A stretch of 36,548 nucleotides of DNA from Candidatus Nitrosopumilus sp. (GTDB lineage Archaea > Thermoproteota > Nitrososphaeria > Nitrososphaerales > Nitrosopumilaceae), in assembly GCA_029250275.1 (NCBI GenBank), contig JAPFBP010000009.1, positions 1 through 36,548 on the forward strand. The letters run 5' to 3'. The translations under genes were made by a program, and so were the position numbers. Under the pieces are notes generated by a model. It ran no database searches. It saw only the letters and a program-made list of their open reading frames with translations, and was not told the origin of the DNA. The stretch's first letter is position 1. Each line of letters starts with the position of its first letter. Positions 23,870 through 31,296 of the stretch are shown one piece after another.

Positions 23870-25147
23870 TTATTTTAAAATTACTCCTATATCCATTAGA
23901 TTTGTGTGGGTTGGATTTGTTTTGATGTTTCCTTTTTGTTTTTGAAAGAATCTCCCCGAATCACTATTTTTGAGAAATTCTTTCATTAAATCTAAATCCA
24001 TTTTCACATTCTCTGTTATTGCTCCTGCAAAAACGGAATTACCGTCTACTCCATCAGTTCCTACCGATGAAATTACCATTTTTTTCATTTTCTGTGTATT
24101 TTTTAATAATCTTAAAACTAATTCTTGATTTCTTCCCCCCATTCCTTTTCCAAGAACTTTGACTGTTGTTTCTCCTCCAAAAATGATACATGTTTTTTCA
24201 CTCTCTGAAATTTTTTCAAGTATTTTTGTAACTGCTTCTTTAATGTCTCCAAAAACATGCATTACATCAACTGTATATCCACTTTTTTCTGCTTTGTCTT
24301 TCATTTCATTCAAACAATCATCATTATTTGCGATGACATAATTTTCAATTCTAGCTTTTTTTGGTGTTTCTATTTTTTTTTCATTCATTCTATTTTCTAA
24401 AAGTGTTAAAACTTCATCAGGCATTTTCCATCTTATTTTATATTTAGATATAATGTCTAATGCATCTGCATATGTTGTGTCATCCATGTATGTTGTACCT
24501 GATGCAATAGATGAAAGATCATCTCCTTCAACATCTGACATTACTAATCCTACTCCTTGGCATTTCATATTCTTAACAAGTTTACCTCCCTTGATTTTGG
24601 ATAGGTGTTTTCTAACACAATTAACTTCTTGAATAGTAGCTCCTGATTTCAACAGTACATCTGTGACATGAATCTTATCCTCTAGAGTGATATCATCCGG
24701 TAATGCTAGCAACGATGAACCTCCTCCCGAAACTAGAAAAATTATCAACTCATCACTCCGCTTGTTTTGAACGAATTTCATGATTTCTTTTGCTGCTTTT
24801 ACACTGGTTTGATCTGGCTTAGGATGTCTAGAATTAAAAATTTGAAATTTTTTACTTTTCATTACTGATTTTGAGCCTTTAGGAATTACTATGATTCCAC
24901 TTTTTATTGGAATTATTGCATTTAGTGCTCTGGTCATGGTATCGCCTGCTTTACCAAAAGCTACTGAATAGATGCTTGAATATTTCTCAAAATTAAAAGA
25001 TTTACCGTTGATTTTAATTTCATTAGGGGTCACAAATTTTGGAATGATGTTTTCTGGATTTGCTGCTTGTAATCCTGCTTCTAAAATTTTTAAACAATCC
25101 TTTTTCTTGTCTGTAGTTGCCAAATCATCGAAATTTTGAATAATCAT
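23870..25147 (-). CDS. gckA: Glycerate 2-kinase (MOFRL family)
   Basis: About 425 residues of the GckA/TtuD-like glycerate kinase family, which makes 2-phosphoglycerate from glycerate and ATP. Visible blocks are the substrate/nucleotide part VSGGGSSLLALP near 145-156, VNCVRKHLSKIKGGKL near 178-193, and the C-terminal MOFRL domain with FGGETTVKV..GKGMGGRNQELVLRLL near 330-353, then SVGTDGVDGNS and GAITE. The ATG at 25147 is preferred over one 12 codons upstream, as the TATA element is centred about 27 bp away. The gene diverges from the alcohol dehydrogenase across 51 bp. Confidence 0.92.
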   Translation of the reverse strand: MIIQNFDDLATTDKKKDCLKILEAGLQAANPENIIPKFVTPNEIKINGKSFNFEKYSSIYSVAFGKAGDTMTRALNAIIPIKSGIIVIPKGSKSVMKSKKFQIFNSRHPKPDQTSVKAAKEIMKFVQNKRSDELIIFLVSGGGSSLLALPDDITLEDKIHVTDVLLKSGATIQEVNCVRKHLSKIKGGKLVKNMKCQGVGLVMSDVEGDDLSSIASGTTYMDDTTYADALDIISKYKIRWKMPDEVLTLLENRMNEKKIETPKKARIENYVIANNDDCLNEMKDKAEKSGYTVDVMHVFGDIKEAVTKILEKISESEKTCIIFGGETTVKVLGKGMGGRNQELVLRLLKNTQKMKKMVISSVGTDGVDGNSVFAGAITENVKMDLDLMKEFLKNSDSGRFFQKQKGNIKTNPTHTNLMDIGVILK

Positions 25148-25166
25148 GCTGTCCTCAATAATGCAA

Positions 25167-25181
25167 GATATAATAATAATC
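25167..25181. promoter_or_regulatory. Shared TATA element between gckA and the alcohol dehydrogenase
   Basis: GATATAATAATAATC is centred at 25174, about 25 bp before the rightward ATG (25199) and about 27 bp before the leftward ATG (25147). As both starts would be leaderless, a single AT-rich element could direct transcription both ways. Confidence 0.5.
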
Positions 25182-25198
25182 AATGATGCCTTTCATTC

Positions 25199-26143
25199 AT
25201 GAATACAGTACGCATTCCAAAAGTTATCAACTTTGGAGAAAATGCACTTGGTGAAACAGAGTATCCAAAAAACGCCCTAATTGTAACTACAGTTCCGCCA
25301 GCACTATCGGACAAATGGATTGCAAGAATGGGAATTACAGATTACATGTTGTATGACCAAGTAAAACCTGAACCATCAATGGATGACGTCAATGCTGTTA
25401 TTTCACAATTCAAAGACAAAGACCCATCATGTCTAATTGGGCTTGGTGGTGGAAGTTCTATGGATGTAGTAAAGTATGCTGCACCTGAGATGAAAAAAAG
25501 TAAAATCTTAATTCCAACAACATTTGGAACTGGAGCTGAAATGACAACTTATTGTGTTCTGAAATTTGATGGTAAAAAGAAATTGTTACGTGAAGACCGA
25601 TTTCTAGCTGATATGGCAGTTGTAGATTCCTATTTCCTAGATGGAACTCCACAACAAGTCATAAACAGTTCTGTCTGTGATGCATGTGCACAAGCTACTG
25701 AAGGCTATGATAGCAAACTCGGTAATGACTTGACAAGGACTCTATGTAAACAAGCATTTGAGATTCTATATGATGCAATTATGAATGACAAGCCAGAAAA
25801 CTATCCGTATGGATCAATGTTATCTGGAATGGGCTTTGGTAATTGTTCTACCACTTTAGGACATGCATTGTCCTATGTGTTCTCAAATGAAGGTATACCT
25901 CACGGATATTCATTATCCTCTTGCACTACCGTTGCACACAAGCATAACAATTCAATATTCTATGATAGATTCAAAGAGGCTATGGGAAAACTAGGCTTTG
26001 ACAAATTAGAACTTAAAGCTGATGTTTCAGAAGCTGCTGACACTGTAATGACAGATAGAGGACATTTGGATCCGAATCCAATTCCAATATCAAAAGACGA
26101 TGTCATAAAATGTCTTGAAGATATCAAAGCAGGTAATTTATAA
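25199..26143 (+). CDS. Short iron-type alcohol dehydrogenase, possible semialdehyde reductase
   Basis: A 314-residue member of the iron-containing alcohol dehydrogenase superfamily; relatives usually have about 380 residues, so it is a compact form. The dinucleotide site is GLGGGSSMDVVKYA near 82-95, followed by IPTTFGTGAEMT near 104-115. Metal ligands are the Asp in VCDACAQA near 162 and His in TLGHALSY and GIPHGYS near 222 and 235. The residue four after that Asp is Gln where relatives often have His. From established knowledge, the Nitrosopumilus malonic semialdehyde reductase of the 3-hydroxypropionate/4-hydroxybutyrate cycle is of this superfamily, so this gene is a candidate for that role. 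Confidence 0.85.
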   Translation: MNTVRIPKVINFGENALGETEYPKNALIVTTVPPALSDKWIARMGITDYMLYDQVKPEPSMDDVNAVISQFKDKDPSCLIGLGGGSSMDVVKYAAPEMKKSKILIPTTFGTGAEMTTYCVLKFDGKKKLLREDRFLADMAVVDSYFLDGTPQQVINSSVCDACAQATEGYDSKLGNDLTRTLCKQAFEILYDAIMNDKPENYPYGSMLSGMGFGNCSTTLGHALSYVFSNEGIPHGYSLSSCTTVAHKHNNSIFYDRFKEAMGKLGFDKLELKADVSEAADTVMTDRGHLDPNPIPISKDDVIKCLEDIKAGNL

Positions 26144-26236
26144 AAAATTCAATATTTTTTACTTTTTTTCTATTTTCTTGTTAAACTGCGAAATTGGCAG
26201 ATTGATGAAACTTTTTATTCTAATAATCTAACGTAA

Positions 26237-27343
26237 ATGCACTTGGCAGATAAAAAATTGAAATTTGGTATTCAAAACGGCTTAAACGTTGCAAGAGCTG
26301 GTTACACTGAAGATCAAATTTTAACAGCGTGTATACTTGCCGATAAAACTGGTTATGATTCAATTTTCTATATGGACCATACAAACGTCCCACAATGGAA
26401 AAATGCAATTGTTTTGGATCCTTGGGTTATGTTATCTGCAATTGCTGCAGTAACAACCAATGTAGAGATAGGAACCTGTGTAACTGATGCAATTAGAAGA
26501 CATCCATCAAATATTGCACTAGCTACAATTTCTCTTGATAGAATTTCAAAAGGTAGAGCTATTCTTGGTATTGGTGCTGGTGAGGCTCAAAATTTAAAAG
26601 AATTTTGTATACCTTTTGAAAAACCCGTTTCTAAATGGGAAGAACAAATTGAAACTATTCATAAATTATACGAATCAACTCCGGATAATACAGTAGATTA
26701 TGACGGAAAATATTATCAACTTAAAGGCGCATGTTTACAAGCACCTCCAATTAGAAAGCCACGTCCACCTACTTACATGGCAGCTGGTGGTAAACGTACA
26801 CTAGAATTAACTGGAAAACTCGGTGATGGATGGTTACCAATTGGTTACACTCCTGAACTCTTTGAAGATCACGCTGCACAAATTAAAGTATCTATGGATG
26901 CAAACAATCGAACTCAAGAAGAGAAGGATAATTTCGAATATGCTCTGGACATTGATGTTTACTTTTCTGAAGATGCTGAAGAATCATGGGCCAAAATGAA
27001 AGAAGCAGTAAAAGTTAGTTTATTCAAGCCTGAAATTTTACGTGTTCACGGAATAAAAGAAATTGAAGGATTTGATTTTGTAAAATACTTTACAGAATAT
27101 TCAATGTCTGATCAGAGTTGGATTGTAAAGATGAGAGAAGCTGCAACAAAACTACCTGATGGTGTTGCACGTTCATCAACTGCAATAGGTACTCCTGACG
27201 ATATTATTCCAACCTTTGAAAGATTCATGAAAGCTGGTGTAAATCACTTTGTGATTAGATTCTGGGGTAAGAATTACTTTGGCTCTATTGATAAATTTGC
27301 AAGCCATGTAATGCCTGCATTACGTGAAAAAGCCAAACAATAA
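26237..27343 (+). CDS. F420-dependent luciferase-like oxidoreductase
   Basis: A 368-residue TIM-barrel protein of the luciferase-like (LLM) superfamily, similar in layout to F420-dependent methylene-tetrahydromethanopterin reductase. Visible blocks are the N-terminal strand KFGIQNGL, DSIFYMDHTNVPQW near 40-53, EIGTCVTDAIRRHPSNIA near 78-95, LDRISKGRAILGIGAGEAQN near 101-120 and KPRPPTYMAAGGKRTLEL near 175-192. The cofactor is probably F420 or FMN; the substrate is unknown, and a true Mer role is unlikely to be provable from sequence. It stands alone after a 93-bp spacer, with AT-rich promoter sequence before the ATG. Confidence 0.85.
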   Translation: MHLADKKLKFGIQNGLNVARAGYTEDQILTACILADKTGYDSIFYMDHTNVPQWKNAIVLDPWVMLSAIAAVTTNVEIGTCVTDAIRRHPSNIALATISLDRISKGRAILGIGAGEAQNLKEFCIPFEKPVSKWEEQIETIHKLYESTPDNTVDYDGKYYQLKGACLQAPPIRKPRPPTYMAAGGKRTLELTGKLGDGWLPIGYTPELFEDHAAQIKVSMDANNRTQEEKDNFEYALDIDVYFSEDAEESWAKMKEAVKVSLFKPEILRVHGIKEIEGFDFVKYFTEYSMSDQSWIVKMREAATKLPDGVARSSTAIGTPDDIIPTFERFMKAGVNHFVIRFWGKNYFGSIDKFASHVMPALREKAKQ

Positions 27344-27350
27344 GACGTTC

Positions 27351-27372
27351 TTTACTATAACATACAGTAAAT
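27351..27372. repeat. Split inverted repeat upstream of the small acidic gene
   Basis: TTTACT (27351-27356) and AGTAAA (27366-27371) are inverted around 9 nt. The same arms with the same flanking ATA, C and TCAT bases recur upstream of the plastocyanin-like gene, with 5 nt fewer between them. It lies about 30-50 bp before the ATG at 27403, just upstream of where the TATA box would be. Confidence 0.4.
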
Positions 27373-27402
27373 CATTTAGTTTACCTCGTTTTAGGTATTG
27401 TA

Positions 27403-27633
27403 ATGGATGAAGACCTTCCTGAATCAGTAAAAAAATGCCTTGATATTTTGGAAGAAAATGTGGGCATTTTGGCTAATCTTGAATTTGATTTAGATGATGA
27501 AAAAGAAGATGAATTGACTCCTGATATGAAATTACATAATCTGTATGATATGACTGAAGATGTTGCAGAATCTGCTAAACTAAAACGTGCAGAATCAAAT
27601 TTTGCAAGACGACAATCTGAAAATTATTTATGA
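27403..27633 (+). CDS. Small acidic helical protein, unknown
   Basis: A 76-residue acidic protein, mostly helical, with an Asp/Glu-rich middle (FDLDDEKEDEL) and a more basic C-terminal helix (KLKRAESNFARRQ). There is one cysteine. No motif is recognised. A split inverted repeat that also occurs before the plastocyanin-like gene sits upstream, suggesting a shared regulator. Its last 6 bases overlap the end of the convergent gene. Confidence 0.6.
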   Translation: MDEDLPESVKKCLDILEENVGILANLEFDLDDEKEDELTPDMKLHNLYDMTEDVAESAKLKRAESNFARRQSENYL

Positions 27634-28041
27634 TTTATGTGGTCTTTTCTTTTTTGTAAATGATTTAGATTTACGTTTGTTTCTTTGTTTTTCTATTCTT
27701 TTTCTAGTTCGTTCTGTTGCATTAGTTGAACCTTGAATAATTTTTGTTTTACTTCCATCCTTTAACATTATCTGTTTTCCTTTGAATCTATATTCAATAT
27801 CTCTGCATTTGACGTAATATTTTTTGAGGCAGAAAAATATTCTATTGTTTGTCCCGTGCATTTCTTGAACTTCTTTTGATTTTTTTAATTCATTGAGAAT
27901 ATTTCGAAGTAATCCTCTGTCAATATCTGTAATTCTATGTAATTCCCTAAACCAGATGAATTTTGATGCAGCCCCCCATTCTTCTAAAAGATTTAGGGTT
28001 GCATTGATGGCTTTTTCTCGCTCTTCATCAATTTCATTCAT
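27628..28041 (-). CDS. Winged-helix-like basic protein, possibly nucleic-acid binding
   Basis: A 137-residue protein. Residues about 8-75 form a helix-helix-strand layout (NATLNLLEEWG..., ITDIDRGLLRNILNELKKS as recognition-like helix, then EVQEMHGTNNRIFFCLKKYY) typical of a winged-helix fold. A strongly basic tail follows, KRIEKQRNKRKSKSFTKKKR, expected to bind DNA or RNA. It has no metal-binding cluster and no enzyme motif. A transcriptional or RNA-binding role is an inference from fold and charge. Confidence 0.6.
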   Translation of the reverse strand: MNEIDEEREKAINATLNLLEEWGAASKFIWFRELHRITDIDRGLLRNILNELKKSKEVQEMHGTNNRIFFCLKKYYVKCRDIEYRFKGKQIMLKDGSKTKIIQGSTNATERTRKRIEKQRNKRKSKSFTKKKRPHKS

Positions 28042-28155
28042 TTCTTATGTTGAATTAATCCTAGATTTAGCAATTTACATTAATGAAGAATTTGGATGAA
28101 AAAAGTCACGTTTTAGAATGTTGGTTGTTTTTGATTATTTTTGTAATGATACTCT

Positions 28156-28248
28156 ATGGGCACAGATTTTAAAACTGAATGTAATGAATTAGAATGTAGA
28201 ATCTTGGAAATTAAGGAAATGGTCAAAGAATTAGATGACGAAGAATGA
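28156..28248 (+). CDS. Possible 30-residue acidic mini-protein
   Basis: A 30-residue frame beginning MGTDFKTECNELECRILEIK and ending KELDDEE. It would form one amphipathic helix with regularly spaced Leu/Ile/Met, and carries two cysteines five residues apart. The ATG lies about 20 bp after an AT-rich GATTATTT. It ends 2 bp before the convergent gene's stop. It may be a real leaderless small gene; the AT-rich background makes chance frames of this size common. Confidence 0.4.
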   Translation: MGTDFKTECNELECRILEIKEMVKELDDEE

Positions 28249-28250
28249 TT

Positions 28251-28475
28251 CTATTTCTTTGATTTTGATTTCATTTCTTTAATCCTGGATTTAGTTACCT
28301 TTACTGACTGTCTTTGATTATTTTCCATCTTGTTTGCTATGGAATCAATCTGGTTGATAATTTTTGCTTGTAATTCTGGAGAATCACTTTTCAATAATTT
28401 TACTTTTAATTTTTTTAATTGATTGGAATATCCTTCAAAATCATCTCTTAAATCATTTAGATATGGATCATTCAT
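28251..28475 (-). CDS. Small coiled-coil protein, unknown
   Basis: A 74-residue, almost wholly helical protein. Heptad spacing of hydrophobic residues (DFEGYSNQLKKLKVKLL, QAKIINQIDSIANKM) predicts a coiled-coil or two-helix hairpin. The C-terminus is very basic (SRIKEMKSKSKK). It has no cysteines and no known motif. An AT-rich promoter lies before its ATG within the 76-bp spacer from the divergent flavin-binding gene. Confidence 0.6.
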   Translation of the reverse strand: MNDPYLNDLRDDFEGYSNQLKKLKVKLLKSDSPELQAKIINQIDSIANKMENNQRQSVKVTKSRIKEMKSKSKK

Positions 28476-28551
28476 AATAATTTTTTATTTACCTTATATT
28501 TTAGGGATTTCAATGCTCTGGATTTATAATATTATTTTACTGAATTAATTT

Positions 28552-29184
28552 GTGCAGTTAACTGGAATTCTTCAGATTAGATCATATGATAAAGTAAAGG
28601 AATTTTTGAATGAAGAACATGTTGGACGTATAGCAAGTATAGATGTGAATGGGTTTCCACAAATCATTCCTATGAATTTTGTATTTCTTAATGATGCAGT
28701 TTACATGCATTCTCATGTAAAGGGTGAGAAGTTAGATAATATTTCTAGAAATAACAAGGTTGGATTTGAGGCTGATAGAGAATTAGAATTTCTGCCATCT
28801 TATTTTGAAGACCCACATAATGCATCTTTAGCTGATACATTATACATCAGTGTTGTAATAAAAGGAATGGCTTTCTTCGTATCTGATAGAGAAGAAAAGA
28901 CACTTGCTCTAAATGGATTGATGAAAAAATATCAGCCTGAAGGACAATATGATCCAATTCAATCTGATATGCGAGTTTTAGATGCTGTAAGTGTATTCAA
29001 AGTTACTCCCCAAACAATTCATGGCAAATACAAAATTGGTCAGCATATGAGATCTGGAGATAGATTGAATTTGGCACAAAAAATCCTAGAGAAAAAATCA
29101 CCATCTGCTTTTGAAACTTTGAAAATTATGGGTTTTGCGGTAACTGAAACTGGTCTTAAGATGATTGATGAGCCTGTATGGTGA
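28552..29184 (+). CDS. Pyridoxamine 5'-phosphate oxidase-like flavin-binding protein
   Basis: A 210-residue protein of the split-barrel FMN-binding fold. The N-terminal half has the typical run: EFLNEEHVGRIASIDVNGFP near 17-36, then PMNFVFLNDAVYMHSHVKGEKLDNI near 41-65 and N-NKVGFEADRE near 68-77. The C-terminal part (after about residue 140) is helical. Members bind FMN or F420 and reduce varied substrates or act in heme or coenzyme metabolism; the substrate here is not evident. It uses a GTG start with TTTATAATATT centred about 27 bp upstream, consistent with a leaderless transcript. Confidence 0.8.
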   Translation: MQLTGILQIRSYDKVKEFLNEEHVGRIASIDVNGFPQIIPMNFVFLNDAVYMHSHVKGEKLDNISRNNKVGFEADRELEFLPSYFEDPHNASLADTLYISVVIKGMAFFVSDREEKTLALNGLMKKYQPEGQYDPIQSDMRVLDAVSVFKVTPQTIHGKYKIGQHMRSGDRLNLAQKILEKKSPSAFETLKIMGFAVTETGLKMIDEPVW

Positions 29185-29313
29185 GTTTGAATTTATTCAA
29201 ATTTAATCAATTTTCAATGAATAATTTTTAGATTTAATTCTTAGATGATTGCTTTCTAAATTTTTTAAATTGATGCCTTGTTGACTTGTTGTTTTTATTT
29301 GACAAGCGTTAGC

Positions 29314-29319
29314 TATAAG
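29314..29319 (+). promoter_or_regulatory. TATA box of the uvrBAC operon
   Basis: TATAAG in GCTATAAGTT is centred about 27 bp before the TTG at 29344. It decides the start of UvrB: the longer frame from 29278 would begin upstream of the promoter. Confidence 0.5.
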
Positions 29320-29343
29320 TTCAGTTTTCAGAGATTGTATCTG

Positions 29344-31296
29344 TTGGAACAAATATCTCATTTTGAATTGACATCTGATTATGCCCCTACTGGAGATCAA
29401 CCCCAAGCTATTGATTCATTGGTAAAAGGCGTAAAGAAAGGAACTGTTCAAACATTACTTGGAGTAACCGGAAGTGGAAAGACCTTCTCTGTGGCAAATG
29501 TTATTGCAAGAACTGGAAAAAATACACTAGTAATTTCTCATAATAAAACTCTTGCAGCACAACTTTATTCTGAACTCAAACAATTTTTTCCAAAAAACAA
29601 TGTTGGCTATTTTGTATCATACTATGATTATTATCAACCTGAAAGCTATCTCCCTCAAACAGATACCTATATTGAAAAAGATACACAAATCAATGAAAAA
29701 ATTGAAAAGATGAGATTAGAGGCAACTGCAATGTTGCTTTCAGGGGAACCAACAATCATTGTGTCAACTGTCTCTTGCATCTATTCTCTTGGTAATCCAA
29801 AGGATTGGGGAGATTTAGCTGTTACAATTAACACCGGTGATGAAATTAAAAGAAGTGAAATAATTCGACGATTTGTGGATGCAAGATATGAAAGAAATGA
29901 TACTGAAATAGCACCTGGAAATTTTAGAGTTAAAGGTGATACTATTGATGTCACTCCTGCATATTCTGAAGATTTAGTTAGAATCTCTATGTTTGGAGAT
30001 GAGGTAGAAAAAATTACAATTTTAGATCACGTTTCTTTAAAAGAAAAAAAGAAAGTATCTCAAATGAAAATTTATCCTGCAAAACATTATCTTATTGCAA
30101 AAGATGTTCGTAAAAAAGCTGTTAAATCAATTAGTGATGAATTAAAAAAACGATTACCTGAACTAAATGAATTAGAAAAACAAAGACTTGAGATGCGAAC
30201 AAAATATGATTTGGAAATGATTGAAGAATTGGGGTATTGTTCTGGGATTGAAAATTACTCTAGACATTTTGATGGACGAAAAGCAGGTGAAAAAGCATTT
30301 TGTCTAATGGATTTTTTTGGTGATGATTATCTTTTGGTAATTGATGAGTCTCATGTAACATTACCGCAACTTCACGGAATGTACAAAGGTGACCGTTCTA
30401 GAAAAAATGAGTTGATTACATACGGGTTTAGATTACCTAGCGCATTTGATAATCGACCACTGAAATTTGAAGAATTTGAAGAATACATACAAAATACAAT
30501 TTTTGTTTCAGCAACTCCTTCTGAATATGAGAAAAAAATTTCATCTCACATTGTTGAGCAACTTGTAAGGCCTACTGGCTTACTTGACCCACAAGTTGAG
30601 ATTAGGTCTACAAAAAATCAGATGGATGATTTAATCAAGGAAATTAACAAAAGATCTGCTAATTCTGAACGAGTTTTAGTCACAACTTTGACTAAGAGGA
30701 TGGCTGAAGATTTGGCTGAATATCTTTCAAAAAAACATGTTAGGGTCAGATATATGCATTCAGAAATCGAGGGATTACAGAGAACTGAGATACTTAGGCA
30801 ATTACGATTGGGTGAATTTGATGTTCTTGTGGGAATTAATCTTCTTCGAGAGGGCTTGGATCTTCCAGAAGTTTCTCTAGTTGCAATTTTAGATGCTGAC
30901 AAGGAAGGATTTTTGAGGAATTTTACTAGTTTGATTCAAACGTGTGGTCGAGCTGCAAGAAATGTGAATGGAACTGTCATAATGTATGCTGATAAAACAA
31001 CAAAATCTATGGAAAATACTATGAGTGAAACTAAACGTCGTAGAGAAAAACAAATTCAATATAATAAAGATCATAATATTATTCCTAAAACTATTATCAA
31101 ATCTGTCCCAGTTCAAGAAGTTGCTTTAGATGATTCAAAATTAAAATCTACACATGATCTTACAACTGAAATAATTGATTTGGATACTCAAATGAAAAAG
31201 TATTCTGAAGAGTTAGATTTTGAACGCGCAATTGAATGTAGAAATAGAATAAAAAGACTAGAAAAGGAGATTGAATATAAAAATGACCGAAAATAA
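29344..31296 (+). CDS. uvrB: Excinuclease ABC subunit B (UvrB)
   Basis: A 650-residue helicase-like damage-verification subunit of nucleotide excision repair. The start EQISHFELTSDYAPTGDQPQ matches the family, as does the Walker A GVTGSGKT (residues 40-47). The damage-probing beta-hairpin is in YYDYYQPESYLPQTD (about 93-107), and the DESH box is near 335. C-terminal helicase motifs include GINLLREGLDLPEV and QTCGRAARN, and a UvrC-binding UVR motif (EELDFERAIECRNRIKRLE) lies at the end. The TTG at 29344 is chosen over an upstream one at 29278 because the TATA box lies between them. UvrA overlaps its 3' end. Confidence 0.97.
   Translation: MEQISHFELTSDYAPTGDQPQAIDSLVKGVKKGTVQTLLGVTGSGKTFSVANVIARTGKNTLVISHNKTLAAQLYSELKQFFPKNNVGYFVSYYDYYQPESYLPQTDTYIEKDTQINEKIEKMRLEATAMLLSGEPTIIVSTVSCIYSLGNPKDWGDLAVTINTGDEIKRSEIIRRFVDARYERNDTEIAPGNFRVKGDTIDVTPAYSEDLVRISMFGDEVEKITILDHVSLKEKKKVSQMKIYPAKHYLIAKDVRKKAVKSISDELKKRLPELNELEKQRLEMRTKYDLEMIEELGYCSGIENYSRHFDGRKAGEKAFCLMDFFGDDYLLVIDESHVTLPQLHGMYKGDRSRKNELITYGFRLPSAFDNRPLKFEEFEEYIQNTIFVSATPSEYEKKISSHIVEQLVRPTGLLDPQVEIRSTKNQMDDLIKEINKRSANSERVLVTTLTKRMAEDLAEYLSKKHVRVRYMHSEIEGLQRTEILRQLRLGEFDVLVGINLLREGLDLPEVSLVAILDADKEGFLRNFTSLIQTCGRAARNVNGTVIMYADKTTKSMENTMSETKRRREKQIQYNKDHNIIPKTIIKSVPVQEVALDDSKLKSTHDLTTEIIDLDTQMKKYSEELDFERAIECRNRIKRLEKEIEYKNDRK

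Noticed and set aside
29278-29343. N-terminal extension of UvrB from an upstream TTG
   Set aside because: The family starts near EQISHFEL; the extra 22 residues are Cys/Phe-rich and the TATA box at 29314-29319 lies inside this segment.
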